The position numbers were made by a program, and so were the translations under genes. From Variovorax sp. 770b2 (GTDB lineage Bacteria > Pseudomonadota > Gammaproteobacteria > Burkholderiales > Burkholderiaceae_C), in assembly GCF_900115685.1 (NCBI RefSeq), contig NZ_FOXJ01000001.1, forward strand, positions 1,645,796-1,709,795: DNA of 64,000 bases, read 5' to 3'. The notes beneath the pieces were generated by a model that saw nothing but the letters and a program-made list of their open reading frames with translations, was not told the DNA's origin and made no database searches. This document shows, one piece after another, positions 51,667-60,043 of the stretch. Every line of letters begins with the position of its first letter. Position 1 is the stretch's first letter.

Positions 51667-52488
51667 CTAGAAGCCGTACAGCGCGCCCGGGTTGTCCACG
51701 AGGATGCGGCGGCGTGTGTCGTCGCTGGTGGCCCATGAAAACAGCAGGTCGTAGAGAGGTACTGCGGCCGGCCGCGGCTCGCGCCCGGGGTGCGGCCAGT
51801 TGCTCGCCCACAGGCAGCGCTCGGGAAACTTCTCGGCCAGCGTGCGCGCGAGCAGGCTCACGTCGTCGTAGCCCGGTGGACCCGCCTTCGACGTTTCGTA
51901 CGGTGCCGAGAGCTTGATCCACACACGCCCCGAATCGAGCACGCGCAGCAGTGACTGGAACGACGGATGCTCCGGCGCCACCGGCTCCAGGAACTTGCCG
52001 TTGTGGTCGAGCACCAGCCGGCATGGCAGGCGCTTGAGCACCTCTTCATGGTCGGGAATCGTGCGGCCGTCCAGCTGCAGGTTGACCATCCACTCCGCAT
52101 TCGCAAGCCGCGCGGCCATGGGCTCCAGGGAGGCCCAGCTCAGCACGCCGCCGATCATCATGTAGCGCACGCCGCGCATGCCGCCCGCATGCAGGCGCGC
52201 GATCTCTTCATCGCTCACCTCGGGCGTTACCAATGCGATGCCGCGCGCCGAATCCCCGAACTGCGCCAGCGCATCGAGCGTGCAGCTGTTGTCGAAACCA
52301 TAGCCGGTCGGCTGCACGACGACCGCGCGGTCGATGCCCAGCGGCGCCTGCACCTCGGCGCGGTAGGCCGACACCGGCGAATGCGGCGGCACCCAGGCCA
52401 CGTTCGGGATCAGCGCAAAACGGTCCTCGTAGATGTGGACGTGACAGTCGCAGGCGCCGGGGTAGCGCGTGTTGCGGGTGGGTTCCAT
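51667..52488 (-). CDS. Amidohydrolase-family lactonase (LigI/COG3618 type)
   Basis: A 273-residue TIM-barrel hydrolase of the group containing 2-pyrone-4,6-dicarboxylate lactonase and sugar lactonases. Motifs DCHVHIYED at the N-terminus, LDHNGKFL in the middle and ASNWPHPG near 225 match that family. Last gene of the LacI/TRAP operon, 37 bp after the dehydrogenase gene. Together they suggest uptake and breakdown of a hydroxy-carboxylate or lactone; the exact substrate is not visible. Confidence 0.88.
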   Translation of the reverse strand: MEPTRNTRYPGACDCHVHIYEDRFALIPNVAWVPPHSPVSAYRAEVQAPLGIDRAVVVQPTGYGFDNSCTLDALAQFGDSARGIALVTPEVSDEEIARLHAGGMRGVRYMMIGGVLSWASLEPMAARLANAEWMVNLQLDGRTIPDHEEVLKRLPCRLVLDHNGKFLEPVAPEHPSFQSLLRVLDSGRVWIKLSAPYETSKAGPPGYDDVSLLARTLAEKFPERCLWASNWPHPGREPRPAAVPLYDLLFSWATSDDTRRRILVDNPGALYGF

Positions 52489-52525
52489 GGAGCGTCTCTT
52501 CGTGTGGTTGTGATGAACGGAACGA

Positions 52526-53518
52526 TCAGCCGAAGGCCTTCTGCCAGCGCCAGGCCTCGGGCGCGTTGATGGCCCCCTTGGGCACCCGCCCCTGGAAGAT
52601 CTCGCCCAGCTGCGCGACCGTCTCCAACGCCTGGTGCTCGACCGCAGGCGGCGTGAGTCCGCCGATGTGCGGCGTGGCGATCACGCGCGGATGCTCGGCC
52701 ACGCGCGGCGATGGCATCTGGTCGGGCGCGCGGCCCACGTCGAGCGCACAGCCGGCGATGGTGCCGGCATCGAGTGCGGCAATGAGCGCGTCTTCGTCCA
52801 CGAGGTTGCCGCGCGAGGCATTGATGAAGAAGGCCTGTGGCTGCATCGCGGCGAAGGCGGCGGCGTTCATCAGGTTCTCGGTGGCCTCGGTGGCGGGCGC
52901 GAGGCACACCACGAAATCGGACTGCGCCAGCAACGCATCGAGTGCGACCTGTTCGATCCCAGCGCGTTCGACCGAAGCATGCGGATCGTGCACCACGATG
53001 CGCATCCCCAGCGCCAGCGCCACGTCGCAGAGGTAGCGGCTGATCTGCCCGTAGCCGATCACGCCCAGCGTGCTGCCCCGCAGCTCGCGCCCCATCGCCG
53101 GCACGACCGGCTGGCTCGCGTGGTACAGCGCCGTCGATGCGCTGATGTGCCGCGCGAGGTCGATCATCACGCCCACGATCCATTCCGACACCGACGCGAT
53201 GAACCCGGCGCTCGCCTGCGTCACCAGCACGCCGTGCCGGCTGGCCGAGGCCACGTCGATGTTGCGGATGTCGATGGCGCAGCGCACGAAGGCCTTCAGG
53301 TCGGGCAGCGCCGCGAACAGCGCCTCGTCGCCCACCGTCTGCCGGTACGAAACGATCGCGTCGCAGCCCTGCGCCAGCTCGGCCAGTTCGGCGGAGGACA
53401 GGTCTTTGTCCGTCGGGTTGAAGCGCACCTGCGCAATGGCCTGCAGCGCGGCGCTGGCGCGGTCGCCGAAATAGTGGGCGAGCTTGCTTTGCGGATGGCT
53501 GACGAAAACCGTGGTCAT
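52526..53518 (-). CDS. D-isomer-specific 2-hydroxyacid dehydrogenase family protein
   Basis: A 330-residue NAD(P)-dependent dehydrogenase. Nucleotide motif GVIGYGQIS (third glycine replaced by Ser), catalytic Arg in NASRGNLVDED and His in TPHIGG are seen. The usual DVFExEP segment is DVGRAPDQMP, so the classic catalytic Glu is absent or displaced. It belongs to the TRAP operon, 25 bp after the LacI-type gene. It may oxidise or reduce the transported hydroxyacid. Confidence 0.9.
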   Translation of the reverse strand: MTTVFVSHPQSKLAHYFGDRASAALQAIAQVRFNPTDKDLSSAELAELAQGCDAIVSYRQTVGDEALFAALPDLKAFVRCAIDIRNIDVASASRHGVLVTQASAGFIASVSEWIVGVMIDLARHISASTALYHASQPVVPAMGRELRGSTLGVIGYGQISRYLCDVALALGMRIVVHDPHASVERAGIEQVALDALLAQSDFVVCLAPATEATENLMNAAAFAAMQPQAFFINASRGNLVDEDALIAALDAGTIAGCALDVGRAPDQMPSPRVAEHPRVIATPHIGGLTPPAVEHQALETVAQLGEIFQGRVPKGAINAPEAWRWQKAFG

Positions 53519-53543
53519 GAAAAGAGAAATTCCGGAAAGAAAA

Positions 53544-54584
53544 CTAGGCGCGCGGCGGCGCCACCGAATCGCGCGCCACCAGCGTGGGCGCAAAGACGAA
53601 CTCCTGCGTCGGCAGCGACGCGTCGGCCAGGCGGCTCATCACGCGCTCGACCATCACCTGCGCCATCTCGGGCACCGGCACGCGCACCGAGGTCATCGCG
53701 GGGTACATGAGCGTGGAGAGAAACACGTTGTCGATGCCGATGACCGACACGTCCTCAGGCACCGAAAGCCCCGCATCGCGAAACCCCGCCATGAGGCCGA
53801 AGGCCAGCAGGTCGTTCACGCCGATCACGCCCGTGGGGCGATCGGGCAACTTCGCGAGCAGGCTGGCCTGCATGCGGCCCAGCTCGCTCATCATCGAATC
53901 GCCGTACTCGTCGACCGGCAGGCCCTCGATGACCTGCGCGCTCGCTTCGAGGCCCGCGCTTTTCGCGGCGGCCAGAAAGCCGTTGATCTTCTCGTTCCGG
54001 CTCATGGTGCGGCCCGAGGGTGTGACGAAGGCGAGGCGCCTGTGCCCTTGCTCGATCAAATGCGCGGTCGCGATGCGCGACGACTCGAAGCTGTCGACCG
54101 TCACGTGGTCGATCACCGAAGGCATGCCGGGCGTTGCGCGCCGGTCATAGCTCACCACCACCAGCCCGCGCTCGGCCGCGGCCTCCACATGCTGCTCGTC
54201 GACCAGCGACGAGATGATGATCACGCCGCGCACGCCGTGCGCCATCAGGTCTTCGAAGAAGTGCTGTTCCTTCTCGGCATCGCGGTAGGTGTTGCCGATC
54301 ATGATGCGAAAGCCGTAGCGCTCCTGCGCCAGCGTCTCGATCTCGCGCGCGATGAAGCCGTACATCGGGTTGGCCATCGAGGGCACCAGGAGGCCCAGCA
54401 ACGGGGTGTAGCCCGTCTTCAGTTGCCGCGCGGAGGTGTTGGGCCGGTACTTGAGCTCGCGGATCGCCGCCTCCACGCGGGCCAGCGTCTCGGCGGCCAT
54501 GCGGTCGCTGCGGCCGTTCAACACGTTCGACACGGTGCTGGTCGACACCCCGGCCTTCTGGGCCACATCGGTGATTCTGCTCAC
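53544..54584 (-). CDS. LacI-family transcriptional regulator
   Basis: A 346-residue regulator: N-terminal helix-turn-helix with hinge (ITDVAQKAGVSTSTVSNVLN, YRPNTSARQLKTGYT) and a periplasmic-binding-protein-like effector domain (GVRGVIIISSLVD, VIGVNDLLAFGLMAGF). It is embedded between the TRAP and catabolic genes, so it is probably autoregulated. Its likely operator is the palindrome TGTATCGATACA upstream of the first gene. Confidence 0.93.
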   Translation of the reverse strand: MSRITDVAQKAGVSTSTVSNVLNGRSDRMAAETLARVEAAIRELKYRPNTSARQLKTGYTPLLGLLVPSMANPMYGFIAREIETLAQERYGFRIMIGNTYRDAEKEQHFFEDLMAHGVRGVIIISSLVDEQHVEAAAERGLVVVSYDRRATPGMPSVIDHVTVDSFESSRIATAHLIEQGHRRLAFVTPSGRTMSRNEKINGFLAAAKSAGLEASAQVIEGLPVDEYGDSMMSELGRMQASLLAKLPDRPTGVIGVNDLLAFGLMAGFRDAGLSVPEDVSVIGIDNVFLSTLMYPAMTSVRVPVPEMAQVMVERVMSRLADASLPTQEFVFAPTLVARDSVAPPRA

Positions 54585-54609
54585 GGAATCCTTCCTGTTT
54601 TCATCGTCG

Positions 54610-56529
54610 TCACAAGCCCATGCGCGCGGGCAGCCACGTGGAGAACGCCGGCACGAGCACCAGCACCACGAGCGTAACGAACAACACGGCCAGGTATTTC
54701 ATCATCGGCCGGGCCACGTCCTTCACCTGGGTGCCGGTGATGGCGCAGGTCGCAAAAAGGCCCAGGCCCACGGGCGGCGCGAAGAGGCCGAAGCCCATGG
54801 CGATCACCATCACCGTGCCGAAGTGCAGCGGATTCACGCCCAGCTGCGACGCGATGGGCGTCAAGAGCGGCCCGAAGATGATGAGCGCAGGCGCGCCCTC
54901 CAGGATGGCGCCGAACACGATCATGATGAGCACCGACAGCATCACGAACATCGTGCTGCCGTACGAATGCGCAAAGCCGATCATGAACTCGGAGAGGTAC
55001 TGCGGAATCTGCTGGATCGTGAGCGCAAACGACAGGCTGGACGCCGCCGCCACGATGAACAGGATGCCCCCGGCCATCGACGCCGAGCGCACGAAGAGCC
55101 GCGCCACCGACTTCACCGTGAGCTCCCTGAAGGCCAGCCAGCCCACCACCAGCGCATAGATCACCGCGAACGACGACACCTCGGTCGAGGTCGCGATGCC
55201 CGATGTGACGCCCTTGCCGATCATCGCGACCATGAGAAGCGCCACGAAGGCGCCGCCCAGCAGCCGGAACGTCGGCGTGCGCACGTCGAAGGCTTCGTCG
55301 GGATTGATCTTGGTGCCCACGTAGATCGTGACCGCGGCCAGCGACAGCGCGAGCACCACCGCTGGCACCAGCCCCGCCATGAAGAGCCCGGCGATCGAGA
55401 TGTTCGCGACGAAGCCCATGATGATCATGTTGATGCAGGGCGGAATGGTCTCGGCCATCACCGCGGTGCAGGCCAGGAGGCCCGCCGTCTCGTTCGGGTC
55501 CTGCTTGGTCTTGCGCACGGCCGGCATGATGATGCCGCCCACCGCGGCGATGTCCGCGAGCTTGGAGCCCGAGACGCCCGAGAAGAACGCGGTGGCCGTG
55601 ATGGTGATGAGCCCCAGCCCGCCGCGCAGCCGACCGAACATGCGCAGCAGCAGTTCGATGAGCCGCGACGACATGCCGTTGGCCTCCATCAGCAAACCCG
55701 CGAGCACGAAGAACGGAATCGCCAGCAGCACGTAGTGGTCGGTGCCCGCCATCACCTGCTGCGAGTACACGAGCATCGGCAGCGACGGATCGGCCATGAA
55801 GAACACCAGCGACGACAGCGCCAGCACGAAGGCGATCGGCATGCCCAGCGCCATGCCGCCGAGAAAGCCCGCGGTGAGCAGCGCCCACGGCGGGATCGCG
55901 TGGTCGGGCACGAGCGTGTTCCATGCGACGACCGCGGCCGTCAGCGCGACGCCCACGCCCAGCGTCGACCACACCCTGCGCGCAGGCCCGTTGACGGCGT
56001 TGGCCAGGCCGAACAGCGTCATGAACAGGCTGCCGATGGTCACCGGGTACACGTAGATCCACTGCGGCATGCCGATCGGCGTGGTCATGTTGTACGAGTC
56101 GAGCAGGAGCTCGCACGACGAGGCGAAAAGGCTCGCCGACACGCCCACGACGATCCAGCTGCCGAACTGGATGAGCGCCGGCTGCCAGCGCGCGGGCAGG
56201 AGGCCGCGGAACAGGTCCACGCCCACGTGCTGGCTGCGCGCGAGCACGGTGGCCGCGCCGAAGAACACCTGGATGATCATGAGCGCGCGCGCCACCTCCT
56301 CCGCCCAGTCGAACGGGTCGTGCAGGAAGTAGCGGAACACCACCGAGATGAAGACGACGACCACGTCGATGGCCAGCACCACGCCGGCCACGTACTCGGT
56401 CATGCGCATCAGCCAGGCGAGCCAGCGGCCCGAGGCATGGGTGACGTCGAAGCCCAGCGCGGGTTCCATCGGCAATGGCGGCAGCGGCTGCATCGGCAAG
56501 GCCCCGGGCGAGATCGAAATGCTCGACAT
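54610..56529 (-). CDS. Fused TRAP transporter permease (DctQ-DctM)
   Basis: A 639-residue membrane protein with the small DctQ subunit (about 35-205; FRYFLHDPFDWAEEVARALM) fused to the large DctM subunit (about 215-639; MPIAFVLALSSLVFFMADPS, FFSGVSGSKLADIAAVGGII, FGAILEGAPALIIFGPLLTP). It forms the Na+-coupled channel for carboxylates delivered by the binding protein. Six bases separate it from the dctP-type gene. Confidence 0.94.
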   Translation of the reverse strand: MSSISISPGALPMQPLPPLPMEPALGFDVTHASGRWLAWLMRMTEYVAGVVLAIDVVVVFISVVFRYFLHDPFDWAEEVARALMIIQVFFGAATVLARSQHVGVDLFRGLLPARWQPALIQFGSWIVVGVSASLFASSCELLLDSYNMTTPIGMPQWIYVYPVTIGSLFMTLFGLANAVNGPARRVWSTLGVGVALTAAVVAWNTLVPDHAIPPWALLTAGFLGGMALGMPIAFVLALSSLVFFMADPSLPMLVYSQQVMAGTDHYVLLAIPFFVLAGLLMEANGMSSRLIELLLRMFGRLRGGLGLITITATAFFSGVSGSKLADIAAVGGIIMPAVRKTKQDPNETAGLLACTAVMAETIPPCINMIIMGFVANISIAGLFMAGLVPAVVLALSLAAVTIYVGTKINPDEAFDVRTPTFRLLGGAFVALLMVAMIGKGVTSGIATSTEVSSFAVIYALVVGWLAFRELTVKSVARLFVRSASMAGGILFIVAAASSLSFALTIQQIPQYLSEFMIGFAHSYGSTMFVMLSVLIMIVFGAILEGAPALIIFGPLLTPIASQLGVNPLHFGTVMVIAMGFGLFAPPVGLGLFATCAITGTQVKDVARPMMKYLAVLFVTLVVLVLVPAFSTWLPARMGL

Positions 56530-56535
56530 GGCCGC

Positions 56536-57570
56536 TCAGGCGCGCGCGGCGGTGATGGCGGCGAACAGCGGCCCCGTCTCCGGGTACTGCTTGGCGAAGC
56601 CGGACCACAGGCGCGTCTCCATCTCCTTGCGCACGAAGTCGCGCTCGCTCTTGGCCATGGGCGTGAAGACGATGCCCAGCTTCTTGAGTTCCTCGATGGC
56701 CTGCAGGCCCTTCTGCGTGCCGATCTCGCGCTGCTGCAGCGTCGAGTCGGCGGCCGCCTTCAGGAAGGCGGGGCGCAGCGTGGCGGGGATCTTGTCCATC
56801 GCGCGCTTGCCGGCCACGCACACCATCGGGCTGAACAGGTGCTCGGTCATCCAGCAGTACTTGACGACCTCGTTGAGCTTGCTCGCGAGCACCGTGGCCG
56901 CGTCGTGCTCGAAGCCGTCGACCACGCCGGTCTGCGCCGCCATGTAGAGCTCGCCGAAGGAGATGGGCGTGGGGATGGCGCCCATGATCTTGAAGGTCTC
57001 GATGAAGGCCGGCGTGGGCAGCACGCGCAGCTTGACGTTCTTCACATCGGCCAGCGACTTCACCGGGAGCTTGGTGTAGACGTTGCGCGCGCCGTAGTGC
57101 GCGCCCCAGGTGATGACCTGGCAGCCCGTGCTCTTGACCAGCATGTCGTTGAGCTTGCCGCCCACGCCGCTGTCCAGCGCACGCGCGGCATGCGCGTAGC
57201 TGTCGAACACGTAGCCCAGGTCGAGCATGCCCAGCTGCGGCGTCACCGTGGCCCAGATCGAGGAGCCGGTGAGCATCATGTCGATGGAGCCCACCTTCAC
57301 CTGCTGTACCACGTCGCTTTCCTTGCCCAGCTGGTTGTTCGGAAAGTAGTCGATGCGGATCTGCTCGCCCACGGCTTTCTTGAGGTTGGCCTGCATCAAC
57401 TGCGACCAGGCGAAGTGCGAGGAATTGAGGTCGGCCACGTGGGACGACGACAGGCGCAGCACCACGGTTTTCTCCTGCGCGGCGGCGCTCTGCGAAAGGC
57501 CCGCGGTCGCCATCGCGAGCGACAGCGCCGAGGAAGACTGGACGAACTGGCGGCGTGAAATCGAGGTCAT
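56536..57570 (-). CDS. TRAP transporter substrate-binding protein (DctP family)
   Basis: A 344-residue periplasmic protein with a Tat-like leader (SRRQFVQSSSALSLAMATAG). DctP features: FPNNQLGKESDVVQQVKVGS, MLTGSSIWATVTPQLGMLDL, and RVLPTPAFIETFKIMGAIPT containing the carboxylate-binding Arg. First gene of the operon, with an AGGAGAC ribosome binding site. Ligand unknown. Confidence 0.94.
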   Translation of the reverse strand: MTSISRRQFVQSSSALSLAMATAGLSQSAAAQEKTVVLRLSSSHVADLNSSHFAWSQLMQANLKKAVGEQIRIDYFPNNQLGKESDVVQQVKVGSIDMMLTGSSIWATVTPQLGMLDLGYVFDSYAHAARALDSGVGGKLNDMLVKSTGCQVITWGAHYGARNVYTKLPVKSLADVKNVKLRVLPTPAFIETFKIMGAIPTPISFGELYMAAQTGVVDGFEHDAATVLASKLNEVVKYCWMTEHLFSPMVCVAGKRAMDKIPATLRPAFLKAAADSTLQQREIGTQKGLQAIEELKKLGIVFTPMAKSERDFVRKEMETRLWSGFAKQYPETGPLFAAITAARA

Positions 57571-57636
57571 GGTGATGTCTCCTGTGGGTCGATTGCCCAT
57601 TCGGTTGCTCGGTCTGGCTCTTTGGTGGAACGATTT

Positions 57637-57665
57637 ACTGTATCGATACACAAGAATGGCGGCAA
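57637..57665 (-). promoter_or_regulatory. TRAP-operon promoter with LacI-type operator
   Basis: On the minus strand: -35 TTGCCG (57660-57665), 17-bp spacer, -10 TACAGT (57637-57642). A perfect palindrome, TGTATCGATACA (57639-57650), covers the -10 box, about 70 bp upstream of the dctP-type start. Position and symmetry fit a LacI-family repressor site. Confidence 0.78.
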
Positions 57666-57754
57666 TGCGGTTCCGATAGGTGTTTTCCTTCGTAAACGAG
57701 GTAAAGCCGACGACCGCAAAGGCAGAATGGAAAAACCAACGGACGGATGCCCTC

Positions 57755-58267
57755 ATGACCACATCGACACCCGAAGCCGCGCGCACCTACGCCATCGCTA
57801 TGCATGGCGACCAGAAATACGGCCCGCACCCCTACGTCCACCACCTGGACGCGGTGGTCGCCCTGCTCCAGCCCTATGGAGAGAAGGCGCGGGTCGTCGG
57901 CTACCTGCACGACGTGGTGGAGGACACCGATGCCACGGTGGCGGATGTGCAAGAGCGCTTCGGCGATCTCGTGGCCCGGTGCGTGTCGCTGTTGACCGAC
58001 GCGCCCGGCGCCAATCGCAAGGAGCGCAAGGCCAGGACCTATGCGGCGATGGCCCAGGTCACGGGCGACGAAGAACTCGCGCTCGTGGTCAAGGCGGCGG
58101 ACCGGCTTGCCAATGTGCGGGCCTGCGTGGCCGATGGGCATCGGCAGCTATGGGACACCTACAAGGGTGAGCACCCGACGTTCAGGGCGGCTGCGTTTCG
58201 CAAGGGACAGTGCGATCCGCTGTGGTCGGAGCTCGACTCGCTTCTGTTGGAGTGGCCTCGCTCCTGA
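57755..58267 (+). CDS. HD-domain phosphohydrolase (RelA/SpoT-like hydrolase type)
   Basis: A 170-residue HD-domain protein similar to stand-alone MESH1/SpoT hydrolase-type proteins: ARTYAIAMHGDQKYG, YVHHLDAVVALL, GYLHDVVEDTDATVADVQ and VVKAADRLANVRAC. The H..HD..D ligands for Mn2+ are visible. It may cleave (p)ppGpp or a related nucleotide; no synthetase domain is present. The ATG at 57755 is preferred to upstream non-ATG starts. Divergent from the TRAP operon. Confidence 0.85.
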   Translation: MTTSTPEAARTYAIAMHGDQKYGPHPYVHHLDAVVALLQPYGEKARVVGYLHDVVEDTDATVADVQERFGDLVARCVSLLTDAPGANRKERKARTYAAMAQVTGDEELALVVKAADRLANVRACVADGHRQLWDTYKGEHPTFRAAAFRKGQCDPLWSELDSLLLEWPRS

Positions 58268-58283
58268 GGCCCGTTCGGGGCGG

Positions 58284-58379
58284 GTGCACAGGCCACCGGA
58301 TGCTCCCCTCCGCGAATGTCCCCCGGGCTTCGCCCTCCTCCTTTATTTCGCTGCGGGGAGCACCCGATGGCCTGCGCAC
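58284..58379. repeat. 96-bp dispersed palindromic repeat, copy 2
   Basis: Reverse-oriented near-identical copy of the element at 23771-23866, differing in a few bases. It lies directly after the HD-domain gene, in the gap before the PAN-domain protein gene, where it could act as a bidirectional terminator. Confidence 0.85.
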
Positions 58380-58431
58380 CTGGACGCACTGCTGGTGATC
58401 GGGTGATCAACCAGTGCTCTGACTACTCTGA

Positions 58432-59865
58432 CTATTGCCCGCAGCTCGGATGCTTGTGCCCCTCGGTCGCATTGGGCAGGCCCATGAAGTCCAGGACGTG
58501 CGGCGTCGCGCCGTCCACCTGCAGCATCGCGGTCGCGCCCAGGTTGCCCTGGCAATAGGCGGTCTTGAGCGGGTTCCCGTAGTTGTTGTTCAGGATGAGC
58601 AAGGTGTCCCGCTCCGCCGCCGTCTGCCCGCCGTGGCCGCTGCCGGTGCCGCCGTGGTCCGAGGTCACGACGATCAGCCACTCCTCGTTCGCGTAGTTCG
58701 GCCGCGCGGTCAGTGCCGCGAGCACCTGGGCGATCTGCTGGTCCTCACCGGCGATCTTGCCCTGGTAGTTGGCGTTCAGCGGGTCGTAGCTCGGCGCATG
58801 GATGTCCACGTTGTGCAGGTAGTAGAAGATGGCCGTCGGCGCGTTCTTCCAGCCGAGCCAGCCCTTGACCGCATCGGTCGCCTGCTGCGAATTCTTGGCC
58901 GCATTGGCAACGACGAAATCTGCCTTCGCGGGGCGCAGGTTGTGGGTGATGTTGAACCAGTCGCCCACCACCGCCGTCGTGGCCGTGGGCCATGCCTGCT
59001 TGATGAGGTCGAACACGTGCGTCTTCTTCAGCACCAGGCCGGTGTCGTTCGAGGTCACGCCGTGCTTGTCGGCCCAGAAGCCGGTGAACACCGACGACCA
59101 GCCGGGCCCGCTGACCGTCGCCTGCCTGGTGCCGCCCGCCAGCACGTTGCCGTGGAAGGCACCGCCCGCGATCAGCGCCGACATCGCGGGTGTCTGCACG
59201 CAGCCCTGGCACTGGATCGCGTCGCCGCGCAGGCCGTCGATGCCGATCAGCAGCACGTGCTTGTTGCCCGGCACCGGGTTGGGAACGCCCTCGCCCGCGA
59301 TCAACGCATAGTGGTCGTAGGGGTTGCCGGGGTAGTCGGTCTTCAGGCCGCCGACGTCGCCGGCGCGCTTGTCGCTCAGGTCGCAGCGCTGCGGGGTCTT
59401 TTGGTAGTCGAAGGACTTGCACCATGCGGCGCGGCTCGCATCGGTGCAGGCGGTGGCGCAGTCCGCGGGCGTCACGGCCTGCAGGGTCTCGGTGTTGTGG
59501 CCGCTGATCGCCGCATCGGGCGTGCGCGTGAACGCCTTCAGCGGATCGGGCTTCAGGCTGTAGTGGTCGTAGGGGTTGCCGGGGTAGTCGGTCTTCAGGC
59601 CGCCCACGTCGCCGGCCTGCTTGTCGCTGAGGTCGCAGCTCTGGTTGGCCTTGTGGAAGTCGAACGAAACGCACCAGTTCGAGCGCGGTGCCGCAAGGCA
59701 GGCCGTGGCGCACATCTCGGGCGTGGACTGCACGAGGTTCTCGACGTTGTAGCCCGAGATCGCCGCATTCGGCGAGAGCGTGAATGCGTCGAGCGGCGCG
59801 GCGGCCGCATGGCCCGCGAGCGCGGTGAACAGGCACGCCAAGCCCGCGCGGATCGATGACTTCAT
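58432..59865 (-). CDS. Secreted alkaline-phosphatase/phosphodiesterase-like protein with two PAN domains
   Basis: A 477-residue exported protein (signal peptide about 1-22, GHAAA-A). Two PAN/apple-like domains follow (about 24-105 and 108-190), each with paired cysteines and the same ending, DLSDK.AGDVGGLKTDYPG. The rest is an alkaline-phosphatase-superfamily domain (HVLLIGIDGLRGD, TSDHGGTGSGHGG) of the nucleotide pyrophosphatase/phosphodiesterase type. The PAN domains probably bind sugar or protein at the surface. Ribosome binding site GGAGACATC. Confidence 0.88.
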   Translation of the reverse strand: MKSSIRAGLACLFTALAGHAAAAPLDAFTLSPNAAISGYNVENLVQSTPEMCATACLAAPRSNWCVSFDFHKANQSCDLSDKQAGDVGGLKTDYPGNPYDHYSLKPDPLKAFTRTPDAAISGHNTETLQAVTPADCATACTDASRAAWCKSFDYQKTPQRCDLSDKRAGDVGGLKTDYPGNPYDHYALIAGEGVPNPVPGNKHVLLIGIDGLRGDAIQCQGCVQTPAMSALIAGGAFHGNVLAGGTRQATVSGPGWSSVFTGFWADKHGVTSNDTGLVLKKTHVFDLIKQAWPTATTAVVGDWFNITHNLRPAKADFVVANAAKNSQQATDAVKGWLGWKNAPTAIFYYLHNVDIHAPSYDPLNANYQGKIAGEDQQIAQVLAALTARPNYANEEWLIVVTSDHGGTGSGHGGQTAAERDTLLILNNNYGNPLKTAYCQGNLGATAMLQVDGATPHVLDFMGLPNATEGHKHPSCGQ

Positions 59866-60043
59866 GTGATGTCTCCTCATCGCTTGATCGTTGGATGATT
59901 CCCGTGTTGCCCGCTTTCCTCGCGTGGCTCCTGCAACTCCGGGCGGAGTAAATCACTGTCGCCTGCTATCGATCCAATTCAAAAATCTTCGATGTCGTAT
60001 TGAGCCAGCCTATACGTCGGGCCGTCATCGGCGTGTGCTTGGC

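Noticed and set aside
54436..57558. 1040-codon plus-strand open frame
   Set aside because: It lies antisense to the TRAP and LacI genes, is rich in His/Arg/Gly and shows no family motifs; a high-GC shadow frame.
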